A DNA stretch of 39,857 bases. Origin: CANQBR01 sp964641395 (lineage in GTDB: Bacteria; Bacillota; Negativicutes; Acidaminococcales; Acidaminococcaceae). The stretch covers positions 1 to 39,857 of the forward strand of contig CAZXKQ010000017.1 in NCBI GenBank assembly GCA_964641395.1, given 5' to 3'. Positions 1 through 8,064 of the stretch are shown here, piece by piece. The stretch's first letter is position 1; each line of letters begins with the position of its first letter. Position numbers and translations under genes: made by a program. The notes beneath the pieces are model-generated. The model was not told where the DNA came from. It was given only the letters and a program-made list of their open reading frames with translations, and ran no database searches.

Positions 1-1038
1 TCCTCCAAGCTGGCCGCCCTAGGCCTCTCCCCGGAGGAGGACCAGGTGCACCAGCTCACCGGCGGCGACTGCGGCAACCTGTGGGCCTATTGGCCTGCTA
101 CCCTGCCTCAGGCCCCCACCCTCTTCTTTGAGGCCCACCTGGACAGCGTAGCCCCCTGCACCGGCACCAAGGTGGTGCGGCGGGAGGGGGTCCTGGCCAG
201 TGACGGCACCACCACCCTGGGAGGGGATGATAAGTCCGGCATCGCCGCCGTACTGGAAGCAATCCGCTCCCTGCAGGAGGAGGGAGCGCCCCACGGGGCG
301 GTGCAGCTCTGCTTCACCGTCAGCGAGGAAATAGGCTGCCTAGGGGCGGCCAACCTGGAGCGGAGCCGCCTCCAGGCGGACTACGGTTACTGCCTGGACA
401 TGGGCGGCAGCCTAGGGGAGATCGTCTACGCCGCTCCCAAGCTCTACAACGTCTACGTCACCGTCAAGGGCCGGGCAGCCCACGCCGGGGTGGAGCCTGA
501 GAAGGGGGTCAATGCCCTCCTCCTATCCGCCCGCTGCCTGGCCGCCCTCCCTGCCTCCGGCCGGCTGGATGAGGAGACCACCCTCAGCGTCAACGTGCTC
601 CAGGGTGGAGTGGGCCACAACATCATCTGCCCGGAGGCCTCCTTCGTAGTGGATATGCGCTGCCTGCAAAGCGCCAAACTAGACGCCTTGCTGGCCCGGC
701 TGCAGGGGGAGATGCAGGCAGTAGTCACAGCCGGCGGGGGCCAGATAGAGTTCAAAGTGGTAGAAGGCTGCCCGGCTATGGAACTGGGCCGGGAGCATCC
801 CTGCATCCAGCTGGCTGCCGCCGCCGCCCGGGCCTTAGGCGCCCAGCCTAAACTCCTGACCAGCGGCGGCTGTGCCGACAGCAACTACCTGTGCGGTTAC
901 GGCCTCCCCTGCGCCCTCCTCTCCACCGGCATGGCCGCCGTCCACACCACGGAGGAATACCTGCGGGAGGAAGACCTCTACAACACCGCCTGCTGGGTGC
1001 GGCAGCTGATCCTAGAAGCCGCCCGGCTGCAAAAATAA
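1..1038 (+). CDS. M20/M25/M40-family metallopeptidase, PepT-like (5' end outside window)
   Basis: Frame 1 is open from the first base, so the N-terminus lies upstream of the window; the stop is TAA at 1036-1038. The protein is a zinc-dependent aminopeptidase/deacylase of the PepT/YqjE branch, a cytosolic enzyme trimming small peptides. Visible family motifs are HLDSV (first metal ligand and catalytic Asp), GGDDKSG (bridging Asp), SEEIG (general-base Glu and next metal ligand), CLDMGG (metal-ligand Asp) and a C-terminal VHTTEEY (metal-ligand His). The dimerisation lid domain follows the AAHAGVEPEKG segment. All catalytic residues expected in the visible part are present, so the gene looks intact. 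Its true substrate cannot be read from sequence. The next gene is convergent. Confidence is high for family and moderate for the PepT-like subgroup. Confidence 0.9.
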   Translation, partial: SSKLAALGLSPEEDQVHQLTGGDCGNLWAYWPATLPQAPTLFFEAHLDSVAPCTGTKVVRREGVLASDGTTTLGGDDKSGIAAVLEAIRSLQEEGAPHGAVQLCFTVSEEIGCLGAANLERSRLQADYGYCLDMGGSLGEIVYAAPKLYNVYVTVKGRAAHAGVEPEKGVNALLLSARCLAALPASGRLDEETTLSVNVLQGGVGHNIICPEASFVVDMRCLQSAKLDALLARLQGEMQAVVTAGGGQIEFKVVEGCPAMELGREHPCIQLAAAAARALGAQPKLLTSGGCADSNYLCGYGLPCALLSTGMAAVHTTEEYLREEDLYNTACWVRQLILEAARLQK

Positions 1039-1055
1039 AAGCCCCCGACAGGGGT
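1032..1055 (-). terminator. possible intrinsic terminator of the radical SAM operon
   Basis: On the minus strand a short CCCC/GGGG hairpin with a four-base loop (1043-1054) is followed by CTTTTATTTTT. The U-rich tail overlaps the last codons of the convergent peptidase gene. The stem is only four base pairs, so this is a weak call. Confidence 0.35.
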
Positions 1056-1079
1056 CAAAAACCAAGGGGCAGGCCCTGC

Positions 1080-2054
1080 CTACCCCTCTCTTACCTGCAA
1101 GAGCAACTCAGCATCTGGAAACCTGGCCTGCCAGTAGGCCAGGTTCTCTTTTTTATAACCCTGCACCAGATCCAGCTGTCCAGGCGGATAGTCCAGCACC
1201 AAGGGCCGCTCCCCCCTGCGGTACTGTTCCTCTAACAGGGGGGTGCAGGCCTCCCGCCAGGCCCTGGCCTTGACCAGCAGGCCCAGGTTGGGATGCCAGG
1301 GCCCGGCCAGCACCGCTCCGGGCTCCTCCTGCTCCACCTCCGGCGGCAGGCCGATACGGATCACCCGGCTGCCGACAGCGGTGAGGGCGGCGTAAAGATA
1401 GGCCCCCTGCTCCACCGCCGCCGCCAGGCTGAGGGGCTGGTACTCCCCCCGCCGGTAGCTGGCCGCCAAGGGGGTGCCCTCTAACACCAGCAGAGGGTAG
1501 ATGCGGGCCACCTGGGGTCGGAGGGAGGCGGCTAGCTGGGCGGTAGCGGCCACGCTGGCCCCGTCCTGCCCTGGCAGGCCCAGCATCAACTGCAAGCCCA
1601 CGGCCAGGCCCTGCCTCTTGAGGAGGGCGACGGCCTCCACCACCGCCTGGGCCCCATGGCCCCGGCCCGCAGCCTGGAGCACCCTGTCGTCCAAGGACTG
1701 GGCCCCTAGCTCTACCAGATAGACCTGGTGGGCCTGGAGCAGCTCCAGCACCTCTAGGTTGACGCAGTCCGGCCGGGTGGAGAGCCGCACCCGCTGGATG
1801 AGGCCGGCGGCCAGCAGCTGGTCGGTGAGGGCCAGCAGTTCTTCCTGCCTGGCCAGGGGCAGGGCGGTGAAGGAACCGCCGTAGAAGGCCGCCTCATGGG
1901 CCTGTCCAGGGCGCAGCCGCGGCAGCCAGGCGGCGATCTGCCGCCTAGCCTGCTCTATGCTATTGTCCTGCTGGCCGCTGATGGCCCGCTGATTGCAGTA
2001 GACGCACTGGTGGGGGCAGCCGGCATGGGGGATGAAGATAGGTAGGATGGACAT
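1080..2054 (-). CDS. Elp3-like radical SAM protein
   Basis: 324 aa. The N-terminus carries the radical SAM cluster motif C-x3-C-x2-C (C13, C17, C20), which binds a 4Fe-4S cluster and S-adenosylmethionine. It is followed by the YGGSFTAL segment (glycine-rich SAM-contact region), and LMLGLPGQDG matches the later conserved strand of Elp3/HemN-like radical SAM proteins. There is no acetyltransferase domain, so it is not a full Elp3. Members of this stand-alone Firmicute family are usually annotated only as radical SAM proteins; the reaction is unknown. The start ATG follows a purine-rich GGGGCTGGG stretch but has no strong Shine-Dalgarno. It lies 37 bases downstream of a membrane-protein gene on the same strand and probably shares its promoter. 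It ends 41 bases from the convergent peptidase. Confidence 0.85.
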   Translation of the reverse strand: MSILPIFIPHAGCPHQCVYCNQRAISGQQDNSIEQARRQIAAWLPRLRPGQAHEAAFYGGSFTALPLARQEELLALTDQLLAAGLIQRVRLSTRPDCVNLEVLELLQAHQVYLVELGAQSLDDRVLQAAGRGHGAQAVVEAVALLKRQGLAVGLQLMLGLPGQDGASVAATAQLAASLRPQVARIYPLLVLEGTPLAASYRRGEYQPLSLAAAVEQGAYLYAALTAVGSRVIRIGLPPEVEQEEPGAVLAGPWHPNLGLLVKARAWREACTPLLEEQYRRGERPLVLDYPPGQLDLVQGYKKENLAYWQARFPDAELLLQVREG

Positions 2055-2091
2055 AGGCGGCGGCCCAGCCCCTAGGCCGGGCGATACAAAA

Positions 2092-2487
2092 TCAACGGCC
2101 CCGCCCCTGGCCCTCCAGCAGCTTGGTGGTGCTCCACACGGCGGCGAAGCTGTAGGCTGTAAAGAAGAGGAGCATGGCCAGTTTGGAGGTGTCCTTGTTA
2201 GGCAGGTAGCCAGGCAAGACGAAGACCAGGCAGCAGGCGGCGATAAAGGCCCCCATGAAGGTGAGGATGTACTCCAGCTGGTTGAAGAAGGTGGCCGCCC
2301 CGCCGCTGAAGGCCCGGTGGCAGACGAAGTGGAGCAGCCGCACCAAGGCCGTCACCACGGCCCCCAGGAGGAGGGAGCCTAGCAGCAGGCCGCCCAGGCT
2401 GTCCACCTGCAGCATGACCCAGAGGTAGTTATAGATGAAGAAGGAGGCCCCCAGGGCCAGCCATTGGAGGAGGAGCTTGGCATACAT
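2092..2487 (-). CDS. hypothetical four-helix membrane protein
   Basis: 131 aa; I do not recognise the family. Hydrophobic stretches at about residues 4-26, 32-54, 70-92 and 102-122 predict four transmembrane helices with short loops; the C-terminus is basic (GQGRGR). A single histidine-containing motif, RLLHFVCHRAFSGG, sits between helices 2 and 3. There is no signal peptide distinct from helix 1. An excellent promoter lies just upstream, and the start ATG has an AGGTG Shine-Dalgarno. The gene heads a two-gene unit with the radical SAM protein, but whether the two act together is unknown. Confidence 0.7.
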   Translation of the reverse strand: MYAKLLLQWLALGASFFIYNYLWVMLQVDSLGGLLLGSLLLGAVVTALVRLLHFVCHRAFSGGAATFFNQLEYILTFMGAFIAACCLVFVLPGYLPNKDTSKLAMLLFFTAYSFAAVWSTTKLLEGQGRGR

Positions 2488-2516
2488 CGCAACACCTGCT
2501 TTCTGAGGCTGCTTTC

Positions 2517-2545
2517 ATTATAGCCCCTCTGCTCCGCCCTGGCAA
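2517..2545 (-). promoter_or_regulatory. sigma-70 promoter for the membrane protein/radical SAM operon
   Basis: Minus-strand TTGCCA (2540-2545), a 17-base spacer and a perfect TATAAT (2517-2522), about 30 bases before the start codon. The same -35/-10 pair with the same spacing drives metK at the other end of the window. Confidence 0.8.
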
Positions 2546-2630
2546 GGCCGTAGTTTTTCCCGGCTGGCCGGACGAAAATTTAACAAATTTTTCACAGCTG
2601 GCTTTTCCCTACCCTGGGAGGCCCAAAATA

Positions 2631-2639
2631 TGGTATAAT
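2631..2639 (+). promoter_or_regulatory. extended -10 promoter for yhdT-panF
   Basis: TGGTATAAT at 2631-2639 is a perfect extended -10 element (TGnTATAAT). No good -35 hexamer is present at 16-18 bases, as is usual for extended -10 promoters. The start codon is 57 bases downstream. Confidence 0.7.
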
Positions 2640-2695
2640 AACTTGACTCGAGCGTCTAGGGACGACGGGTACAAAATCTGAAGGGAGCTCTTACC

Positions 2696-2950
2696 GTGAA
2701 AAGGAGCGACAAATTTCGGCAAGCTGACCGAGAAGCGCTAGCCACCTTGGCCGCCACGGCAGCTATCATCCTCTTCTGGTACCTGGCAGGCTTCGGCCTG
2801 GCCGCCGTACCTATCGCCATCTTCCACACCCCCCTCTGGTTCTGGACCGGGGTGGTAGGGACCTGGCTCTTCGCCACCCTGGTAGTCATCTTCCTCACCA
2901 AGACGGTCTTTAAAGATCCCCAGGAAGAAAAGGAGGAGGCAGGCCTATGA
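2696..2950 (+). CDS. yhdT: YhdT family protein (DUF997), small partner of the pantothenate symporter
   Basis: 84 aa starting at GTG, with an AGGGAG Shine-Dalgarno eight bases upstream. It has a short charged N-terminus, two transmembrane helices (about residues 18-38 and 45-68) and an acidic/basic C-terminal tail, as in the roughly 80-aa YhdT proteins found directly before panF. YhdT is thought of as a small companion of the symporter, but its exact role is not established. The stop overlaps the panF start by four bases (ATGA), implying translational coupling. The neighbour and length make the assignment firm despite the short sequence. Confidence 0.85.
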   Translation: MKRSDKFRQADREALATLAATAAIILFWYLAGFGLAAVPIAIFHTPLWFWTGVVGTWLFATLVVIFLTKTVFKDPQEEKEEAGL

Positions 2951-4455
2951 GCATCATCAACCTCCTGCCTGTCAGCCTCTTTTTGCTAGCCATGCTCCTG
3001 ATCAGCGCCTATGTGCAGCGCTCTTCCCAGACGGAGCGGCAGAAGGACTTTGCCAAGGATTACTTTATCGGCGGCCGCACCCTGGGAGGCTTCGTCCTAG
3101 CCATGACCACCGCCGCCACCTACTCCAGCGTCTCCTCCTTCGTAGGCGGGCCGGGTATGGCCTGGATGATCGGCTACGGCTGGATCTACATGGCCATCGT
3201 GCAGGTAGTAGTCATCTTCCTGGTGCTGGGGGTGTTCGGCAAGAAGATCTCCCTAGTGGCGGAAGAGATCGATGCCGTCACCGTCATCGACGTGATTCGC
3301 AGCCGCTACCAGAGCACCGCCCTGGCCAACCTCTCCGCCCTAGTCATCGTCGCCTTCTTCTGTGCCACCATGGTGGCCCAGTTCGTGGGGGCGGCCAAGA
3401 TCTTCGAGGCCGTCACCGGCTTCAGCTACCTTACCGGCCTCTCCCTCTTCGGCCTCATCGTGGTCTTTTACACCACCATCGGCGGCTTCAAGGGGGTGGC
3501 CATCACCGACTCCTTCTGTGCCATCGCCATGGTGCTGGGCATGGGCATCCTGCTCTGGGCCATGCTGGAGCTGGGAGGGGGTTACGAACGGCTGATGACG
3601 ACCATCGCCAGCCGGCATCCCGACATGCTGGAGCCCCTCAGCCAGGGCAAGATGCCCCTCAGCCTCTACATCAGCCAGTGGCTCCTGGTAGGCATCTGCA
3701 CCCTCTCCCTGCCCCAGTCGGTAGTCCGGGGCCTTTCCTACAAGAACAGCAAGGCCCTCCGCCAGGCTATGATCATCGGCACCCTGGTCATCGGAGCCAT
3801 GAACCTGCTGCCTAACTGGATCGGCGTCCTGGGCCGCACCGTGCTGACGGAGCCCCTGGCCGCCTACGGGGGCAGCGTAGACAACATCATGCCCCTGGTG
3901 ATAACCCACAGCCTCAGCCCCTTCTGGGCCAGCACCATCGTCATCGGCCCCATCGCCGCCACCATCTCCACCGTCTCCAGCCTGCTGCTCAGCGCTTCCA
4001 GCTCCATCATCAAGGATGTGTACATGAACAGCCGGGCCCGCAAGGGCCGCAACCTGGGCAATGAGGCCATCCGCCTCTACAGCACCCTGGCCACGGTCCT
4101 CCTGGGCCTCATCGTCTACTTCATCTCCATCGACCCGCCCAGCGTCATCTGGCAGATCAACATGTTCGCCTTCGGCGGCCTGGAGACGGCCTTCTTCTGG
4201 GTGCTGATCTTCGGCCTCTTCTGGTCCAAGGCCAATAAGTACGGAGCCCTGGCGGCTATGAGCGGCGGCGTCTTCTTCTACTGCCTCTCCATGGCCCTGA
4301 AGATCAAGGTGCTGGACCTGCACCAGATCGCCATCGGCATCTTCGTCTCCCTAGCCCTCTTCTTCCTGGGTAACAGCTTCGGCCGCGACCCAGGGAAGGA
4401 AGTGCTGGCCGTCTTCTTCCCGGAGAAGCTGGAGGCGGAAGAGGCAGAGAGATAA
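2947..4455 (+). CDS. panF: sodium/pantothenate symporter
   Basis: 502 aa, an inner-membrane sodium:solute symporter (SSS/SLC5 family) with about 13 predicted helices. It imports pantothenate (vitamin B5) for coenzyme A synthesis using the sodium gradient. PanF-like blocks run the whole length: YFIGGRTLGGFVLAMT near residue 40, ATYSSVSSFVGGPGMAW, VVRGLSYKNSKALR near 260, IGPIAATISTVSS and SSSIIKDVY near 350, and FAFGGLETAFFW near 410. Length equals that of characterised PanF proteins. It is translationally coupled to yhdT and followed by a strong terminator, so the pair forms a two-gene operon. Substrate is inferred from family similarity plus the yhdT partner. Confidence 0.92.
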   Translation: MSIINLLPVSLFLLAMLLISAYVQRSSQTERQKDFAKDYFIGGRTLGGFVLAMTTAATYSSVSSFVGGPGMAWMIGYGWIYMAIVQVVVIFLVLGVFGKKISLVAEEIDAVTVIDVIRSRYQSTALANLSALVIVAFFCATMVAQFVGAAKIFEAVTGFSYLTGLSLFGLIVVFYTTIGGFKGVAITDSFCAIAMVLGMGILLWAMLELGGGYERLMTTIASRHPDMLEPLSQGKMPLSLYISQWLLVGICTLSLPQSVVRGLSYKNSKALRQAMIIGTLVIGAMNLLPNWIGVLGRTVLTEPLAAYGGSVDNIMPLVITHSLSPFWASTIVIGPIAATISTVSSLLLSASSSIIKDVYMNSRARKGRNLGNEAIRLYSTLATVLLGLIVYFISIDPPSVIWQINMFAFGGLETAFFWVLIFGLFWSKANKYGALAAMSGGVFFYCLSMALKIKVLDLHQIAIGIFVSLALFFLGNSFGRDPGKEVLAVFFPEKLEAEEAER

Positions 4456-4474
4456 AAACAATTCCTGACAGCTA

Positions 4475-4508
4475 ACCGCACCGAGCCCTGGCCCGGTGCG
4501 GTTTTTTC
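4475..4508 (+). terminator. intrinsic terminator of yhdT-panF
   Basis: A perfect nine-base stem (ACCGCACCG at 4475-4483 with CGGTGCGGT at 4494-4502) is followed by six T. It lies 20 bases after the panF stop. Confidence 0.9.
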
Positions 4509-4516
4509 TCAGCTCT

Positions 4517-4864
4517 TTATCTGTTCTTTTCCTGCCGGGCGGCATTCTTCCGCCGTTCCCGCTCGTAGGCCCGGCGCAGCTGCCGGTTCTCCCTTTCAGC
4601 GAGAAAGAGCTTGTACCTGAGCCTGTCCACCTCGATGAGGGCTGCCTCCAGCTGGGTGCGGGGCTGCTGCTGCCGCTTGGGCCGGCCCCGCCTGTCCTCC
4701 AGCCCGGCCGCCCCCAGCTCCTTGTAGCGCAGGGTCCAGTTGCGGGCCTGCTGGTAGCTCACCTGGTACTTGGCGGCTATTTCGCCGTACTTCAGCCCCG
4801 AGGCTAGGCAGTCCTCTACGATCCGTATCCTTTCCTGCAGGGTTGTAGACCGCCCTGTCTTCAT
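4517..4864 (-). CDS. orphan IS3-family OrfA-like helix-turn-helix protein
   Basis: 115 aa. Residues 8-60 form a helix-turn-helix region of the transposase OrfA/HTH_28 type (EIAAKYQVSYQQARNW), followed by a basic patch (DRRGRPKR) and a charged C-terminal region (residues 70-115) likely to be coiled coil, as in IS3 OrfA proteins. No OrfB integrase with a DDE motif, no slippery frameshift site leading into one, and no terminal inverted repeats were seen on either side. It starts 12 bases after arnT on the same strand behind a very strong Shine-Dalgarno (AGGGGGGAG). It may therefore be a domesticated DNA-binding protein rather than an active transposon piece. Function unknown. Confidence 0.65.
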   Translation of the reverse strand: MKTGRSTTLQERIRIVEDCLASGLKYGEIAAKYQVSYQQARNWTLRYKELGAAGLEDRRGRPKRQQQPRTQLEAALIEVDRLRYKLFLAERENRQLRRAYERERRKNAARQEKNR

Positions 4865-4876
4865 GGCACTCCCCCC

Positions 4877-6328
4877 TTAGCCCTGCCGCCAGGTGAGGAT
4901 GTCGTACCTGTCGGTAGCCAGCTCCGTCTCCACCTGGCCCTGGTGGTTCTCCAGGAAGTCATCCTTCTTGCCTGCCGGTACGATGACGAAGTACTGCTGG
5001 CCGTGGCCGGCTGCCAGTTCCTCCTCTGTGTAGACGGGCATCACGTTTTTAGCCTTCCAGTTCAAACCGCCAGGCTTCGAAGCCTCCTTGTCCTCCGCAG
5101 TCCGCAGCCGCAGAATGGGCTTGCCGCTGTAAAAGACTGCCGAGGTCCGATAGCAGTCATAGAAGAGGATGGGCCTGGCATCGGTGTCCAGCTGGGCCAG
5201 GGAGAAGCCCATAGAGGCGCTGGAGTGGCTGTTAGTGGCCAAGGGGGCCACTAAGAGGGCCAGGACCGTGTAGACCGCCCCCAGGCCGCAGCAGGCCTTG
5301 GCCACCAGGCTGAGGCGGTGGCGCCACAGCCGTCCTGCCAGCAGGGAGAAGGCGAAGAGGGAGGGGAAGGTGTAGGTAGTGTACTTGGTGGCCACCAGCT
5401 GGAAGACCAGCAGCACGGAGAAGGCCCAGCAGAGGAGGAAGACGGTTACCTCCTCCAGGGGAGGCAGTTGGCGGCGCTGCTGCCAGCGCCGGTAGAGGGC
5501 GGTGGGAAGGAGGAAGCTCCAGGGGGCAAAGCCGGCGAAGAAGATCAGGATGTAAAAGTACCACACGTTATGCCGCTCATGCTCCGCCACTACGGCCCGC
5601 AGGAAGTTGTGAACCCCTAAGAAGTTCAAAAGGAAGTCCCGGCCGTGGACGCTGACCATGAAGAAGTACCAGCTCCCCCCTACCAGGGTGAAGAGGAGGA
5701 GGCCGCTGGCCAGGTGGACGTGGGCCAGCTCCCGCAGATCCCGCTTCCAGAGGAGGAAGAGCAGGCAGGAAAAGCCAGGCAGCAACAGGCCGATGGGCCC
5801 CTTAGTCAGTACGGCCAGGCCCGCCGCCAGCCAGCTCAGGTAGTAGTAGCGCCGCTCCCCCTGGTAGCCTAAGTAGAAGAAGGCTATGGCCGCCGACATG
5901 AAGAAGAAGAGGGCCCCGTCGGTGATGACCGCTTTGGACAGGAGCCAGAACTCGAAGGAGAGGCCCAGGATGAGGGCGGAGGCCCAGGCCGTGGCCTCGT
6001 CGTAGACCCGGCGGGCGAACCAGAAGATGAAGAGGACGTTGAGGCAGCCTAAGAAGGCTGCGGGGAAGCGGGCCGCCCACTGGTTGAAGCCGAAGACTGT
6101 GAAGGAGAGAGCCAGTTCCCAATAGTAGAAGATGGGTTTATCGTACCAGTAGCGGCCGTAGATCTGGGGGGAAAGCCAGTCTCCTGAGAGGACCATCTCC
6201 CGGGCCGTCAAGGCGTAGTTGGACTCTACCGGGTCAGTGATGGGTATCAACTGGTTGCCTATCAGGTAGAGATAGGCCGCTAGGAGAAGAAGGAAGAGAT
6301 AGGGATGCTTACGGATAGTGTTTAACAT
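4877..6328 (-). CDS. arnT: GT39 glycosyltransferase, ArnT-like (lipid A aminoarabinose transferase type)
   Basis: 483 aa inner-membrane GT-C glycosyltransferase. About ten to twelve helices are followed by a C-terminal periplasmic domain (from about residue 380). The first periplasmic loop has the family motif DPVESNYALTAREM, with the acidic pair thought to be catalytic in ArnT/PMT enzymes, followed by YGRYWYDKPIFYYW. In ArnT, undecaprenyl-phosphate aminoarabinose is the donor and lipid A phosphates are the acceptor, giving polymyxin resistance; here the donor sugar is not proven. The start ATG follows an AGGAGG Shine-Dalgarno. No other arn genes lie in the window. The gene is divergent from a two-component system, which suggests but does not show that the system controls it. 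Confidence 0.8.
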   Translation of the reverse strand: MLNTIRKHPYLFLLLLAAYLYLIGNQLIPITDPVESNYALTAREMVLSGDWLSPQIYGRYWYDKPIFYYWELALSFTVFGFNQWAARFPAAFLGCLNVLFIFWFARRVYDEATAWASALILGLSFEFWLLSKAVITDGALFFFMSAAIAFFYLGYQGERRYYYLSWLAAGLAVLTKGPIGLLLPGFSCLLFLLWKRDLRELAHVHLASGLLLFTLVGGSWYFFMVSVHGRDFLLNFLGVHNFLRAVVAEHERHNVWYFYILIFFAGFAPWSFLLPTALYRRWQQRRQLPPLEEVTVFLLCWAFSVLLVFQLVATKYTTYTFPSLFAFSLLAGRLWRHRLSLVAKACCGLGAVYTVLALLVAPLATNSHSSASMGFSLAQLDTDARPILFYDCYRTSAVFYSGKPILRLRTAEDKEASKPGGLNWKAKNVMPVYTEEELAAGHGQQYFVIVPAGKKDDFLENHQGQVETELATDRYDILTWRQG

Positions 6329-6436
6329 GGACGACCTCCTGTTGTAGGAACCCTGGGCCCCTTACTGGAGAAAAGGATAACAGATAAGTTTTCACTCCTA
6401 GTCACAAGAGGCTATCCGTTTGTAAAGAAAAGCTTG

Positions 6437-6454
6437 AACAATGATTAAACAATG
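6437..6454 (+). promoter_or_regulatory. tandem direct repeat, candidate PhoB/OmpR-type operator
   Basis: AACAATG at 6437-6443 recurs at 6448-6454. That is two seven-base repeats separated by four A/T bases, an 11-base period. This is the geometry recognised by PhoB/OmpR-family response regulators. It sits 11 bases before the -35 of the kinase promoter, and a regulator of this family is encoded downstream. Confidence 0.5.
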
Positions 6455-6465
6455 GCCTTTCTGCG

Positions 6466-6494
6466 TTGAACTTGCCTGGGGAAGAGTATATACT
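6466..6494 (+). promoter_or_regulatory. sigma-70 promoter of the two-component system
   Basis: TTGAAC (6466-6471), 17-base spacer, TATACT (6489-6494). Transcription would begin near 6501, which places the ATG at 6502 at the transcript end and favours the GTG at 6532 as the translation start. Confidence 0.8.
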
Positions 6495-6531
6495 GTAGAT
6501 AATGATTTTCCGCAGGAAGGGGGTGAAGGCA

Positions 6532-8064
6532 GTGACCATCAAACGACGGCTCCTTCTTTCCCACCTGGTGATGTTCGCCGTCCCCCTGCTGATGCTGCTG
6601 ATCACCTGCTGCACCGCGGCCATCAGCCTGGTTATCCTCATCCAGAGCGGCAACCATGTCTATATTGAAAGCAGCGACCAGTACGTACGGGCAGAGCAGG
6701 TCCTCTACCACTACATCTTCCACGGCAAAAAGAAGCGGGGCCAGATTGAAGACAGCGGCAACTACGGCTGGCTCATCCGCCTCCTCGACCCCCGGCAGAA
6801 CTACGTGCAGCTGAGCCGGGAGGACGGGCGCCTCCTCTACCAGTACGGCAACCAGCAGCTGACCGCCCTCTTTCCCCAGCTGCCGCCCCCCGGCAGCCTG
6901 CAGGAGGTGGGCCACGCCTATAAGGGGGCCTATACCCTGCTGGAAAACAACCGCTACTGCAGCCTGCGGAAGCGGAAGGTGGGTAAGCGGGACTACTACC
7001 TGCTCTACGTCAGCCAGCAGGCCCTCCACGGCACCGATGACTTTATCGAGCACGTCACCCAGGGCCTGGTGCTCTTCCTAGGCCTGGCCCTGCTAGGCTT
7101 CGTAGGCTTTACTAGCTGGTTCTTGGCCAACACCCTGCTCCGCCACATCCTCAGCCCCCTCCAGCAGCTGCGGGACGGGGCGCGGAAGATCCAGGAGGGA
7201 GACCTAAGCGTCCACATCCCCCACCAGGGCCAGGACGAGTTCACCCCTGTCTTCCACGCCTTCAACACCATGACCCTGGTGCTGGGCGAGTCCCTCCGTC
7301 AACGGGCGGCGGACGAGGAGCAGCGCAAGCTGTGGCTGGCCAGCCTCTCCCACGACATCCGCACCCCCCTCACCGCCATCCAGGCCTATGTGGAGGGACT
7401 GCGGGACGGCCTGGCCGACAACCCGGAGAAGCGGACCCGCTACCTGCAGATCGTCCTCCACCGTACCGCCGAGCTCAGCTCCATGCTGGACCAGCTCTCC
7501 CTCTTCTCCCGCATCGACGTAGGAGAAAAGGCGGTGCCCCTGGAGACCATCCACCTAAACCCCTTCCTGGCCGCCGCCGTGGAGGACAGTCAGGAGGCCT
7601 TCAACAGACGGGGCCTGGAGCTGCACTTCGCCGGCGGCCCCCCCTGCTATGTCCAAGCTAACCGGCTGCTGCTGGAGCGGGTGATTATGAACCTCTTCAC
7701 CAACAGCGCCAAGTATAAGGACCGCAGCCAGGGGAAGGTGATCCTCAGCCTGGCCAAGGAAGCAGGCCGGATCAGCCTCACCGTGGCCGACGACGGCCCC
7801 GGGGTGCCGCCAGAGGCCCTGGACCACCTGTTCGAACTGTTCTACCGCACCGATAAGGCCCGCAGCCACACTGGGGACGGCAGCGGCCTAGGCCTGGCCA
7901 TCGTGGCCCGGGCCATGGAGTTGATGCACGGCTCTATCGAAGCAGCTAACAACCAGCCTCGGGGCCTGCTCATCCGCCTTAGCTGGCCGGAGGCGGCAGC
8001 CCCGGAAGAAGGCCGGCCTGAAGAGCAGGCTACTACTAGCCAAGAAGGAGAGGAAGAACTATGA
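6532..8064 (+). CDS. sensor histidine kinase
   Basis: 510 aa from GTG 6532, preceded by AGGAAGGGGG; an in-frame ATG at 6502 would be leaderless and lacks a ribosome site. Layout: transmembrane helix 1 (about 14-37); extracytoplasmic sensor of about 135 residues; helix 2 (about 178-200); HAMP domain; HisKA H-box SLSHDIRTPL with the phosphorylated His near residue 274; HATPase domain with N-box (LFTNSAKYKD), G1 (DDGPGVPPE) and G2 (GDGSGLGLA). The acidic C-terminal tail (EEGRPEEQ... EGEEEL) is dispensable-looking. It senses an unknown envelope signal and phosphorylates the regulator encoded next, whose start overlaps its stop by four bases (ATGA). It is divergent from arnT. Confidence 0.92.
   Translation: MTIKRRLLLSHLVMFAVPLLMLLITCCTAAISLVILIQSGNHVYIESSDQYVRAEQVLYHYIFHGKKKRGQIEDSGNYGWLIRLLDPRQNYVQLSREDGRLLYQYGNQQLTALFPQLPPPGSLQEVGHAYKGAYTLLENNRYCSLRKRKVGKRDYYLLYVSQQALHGTDDFIEHVTQGLVLFLGLALLGFVGFTSWFLANTLLRHILSPLQQLRDGARKIQEGDLSVHIPHQGQDEFTPVFHAFNTMTLVLGESLRQRAADEEQRKLWLASLSHDIRTPLTAIQAYVEGLRDGLADNPEKRTRYLQIVLHRTAELSSMLDQLSLFSRIDVGEKAVPLETIHLNPFLAAAVEDSQEAFNRRGLELHFAGGPPCYVQANRLLLERVIMNLFTNSAKYKDRSQGKVILSLAKEAGRISLTVADDGPGVPPEALDHLFELFYRTDKARSHTGDGSGLGLAIVARAMELMHGSIEAANNQPRGLLIRLSWPEAAAPEEGRPEEQATTSQEGEEEL

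Noticed and set aside
3340..4323. 327-codon open frame on the minus strand, antisense to panF
   Set aside because: Low-complexity Gly/Ala/Asp/His composition typical of the shadow of a GC-rich membrane-protein gene; no ribosome site, and panF on the other strand is certain.
4465..4880. Complete insertion sequence around the OrfA-like gene
   Set aside because: No OrfB, no terminal inverted repeats and no target duplication could be seen; the flanks are a panF terminator and the arnT stop.
6502..6531. ATG at 6502 as start of the histidine kinase
   Set aside because: It coincides with the predicted transcription start and has no Shine-Dalgarno, while GTG 6532 has AGGAAGGGGG at good spacing and leaves the membrane helix intact.
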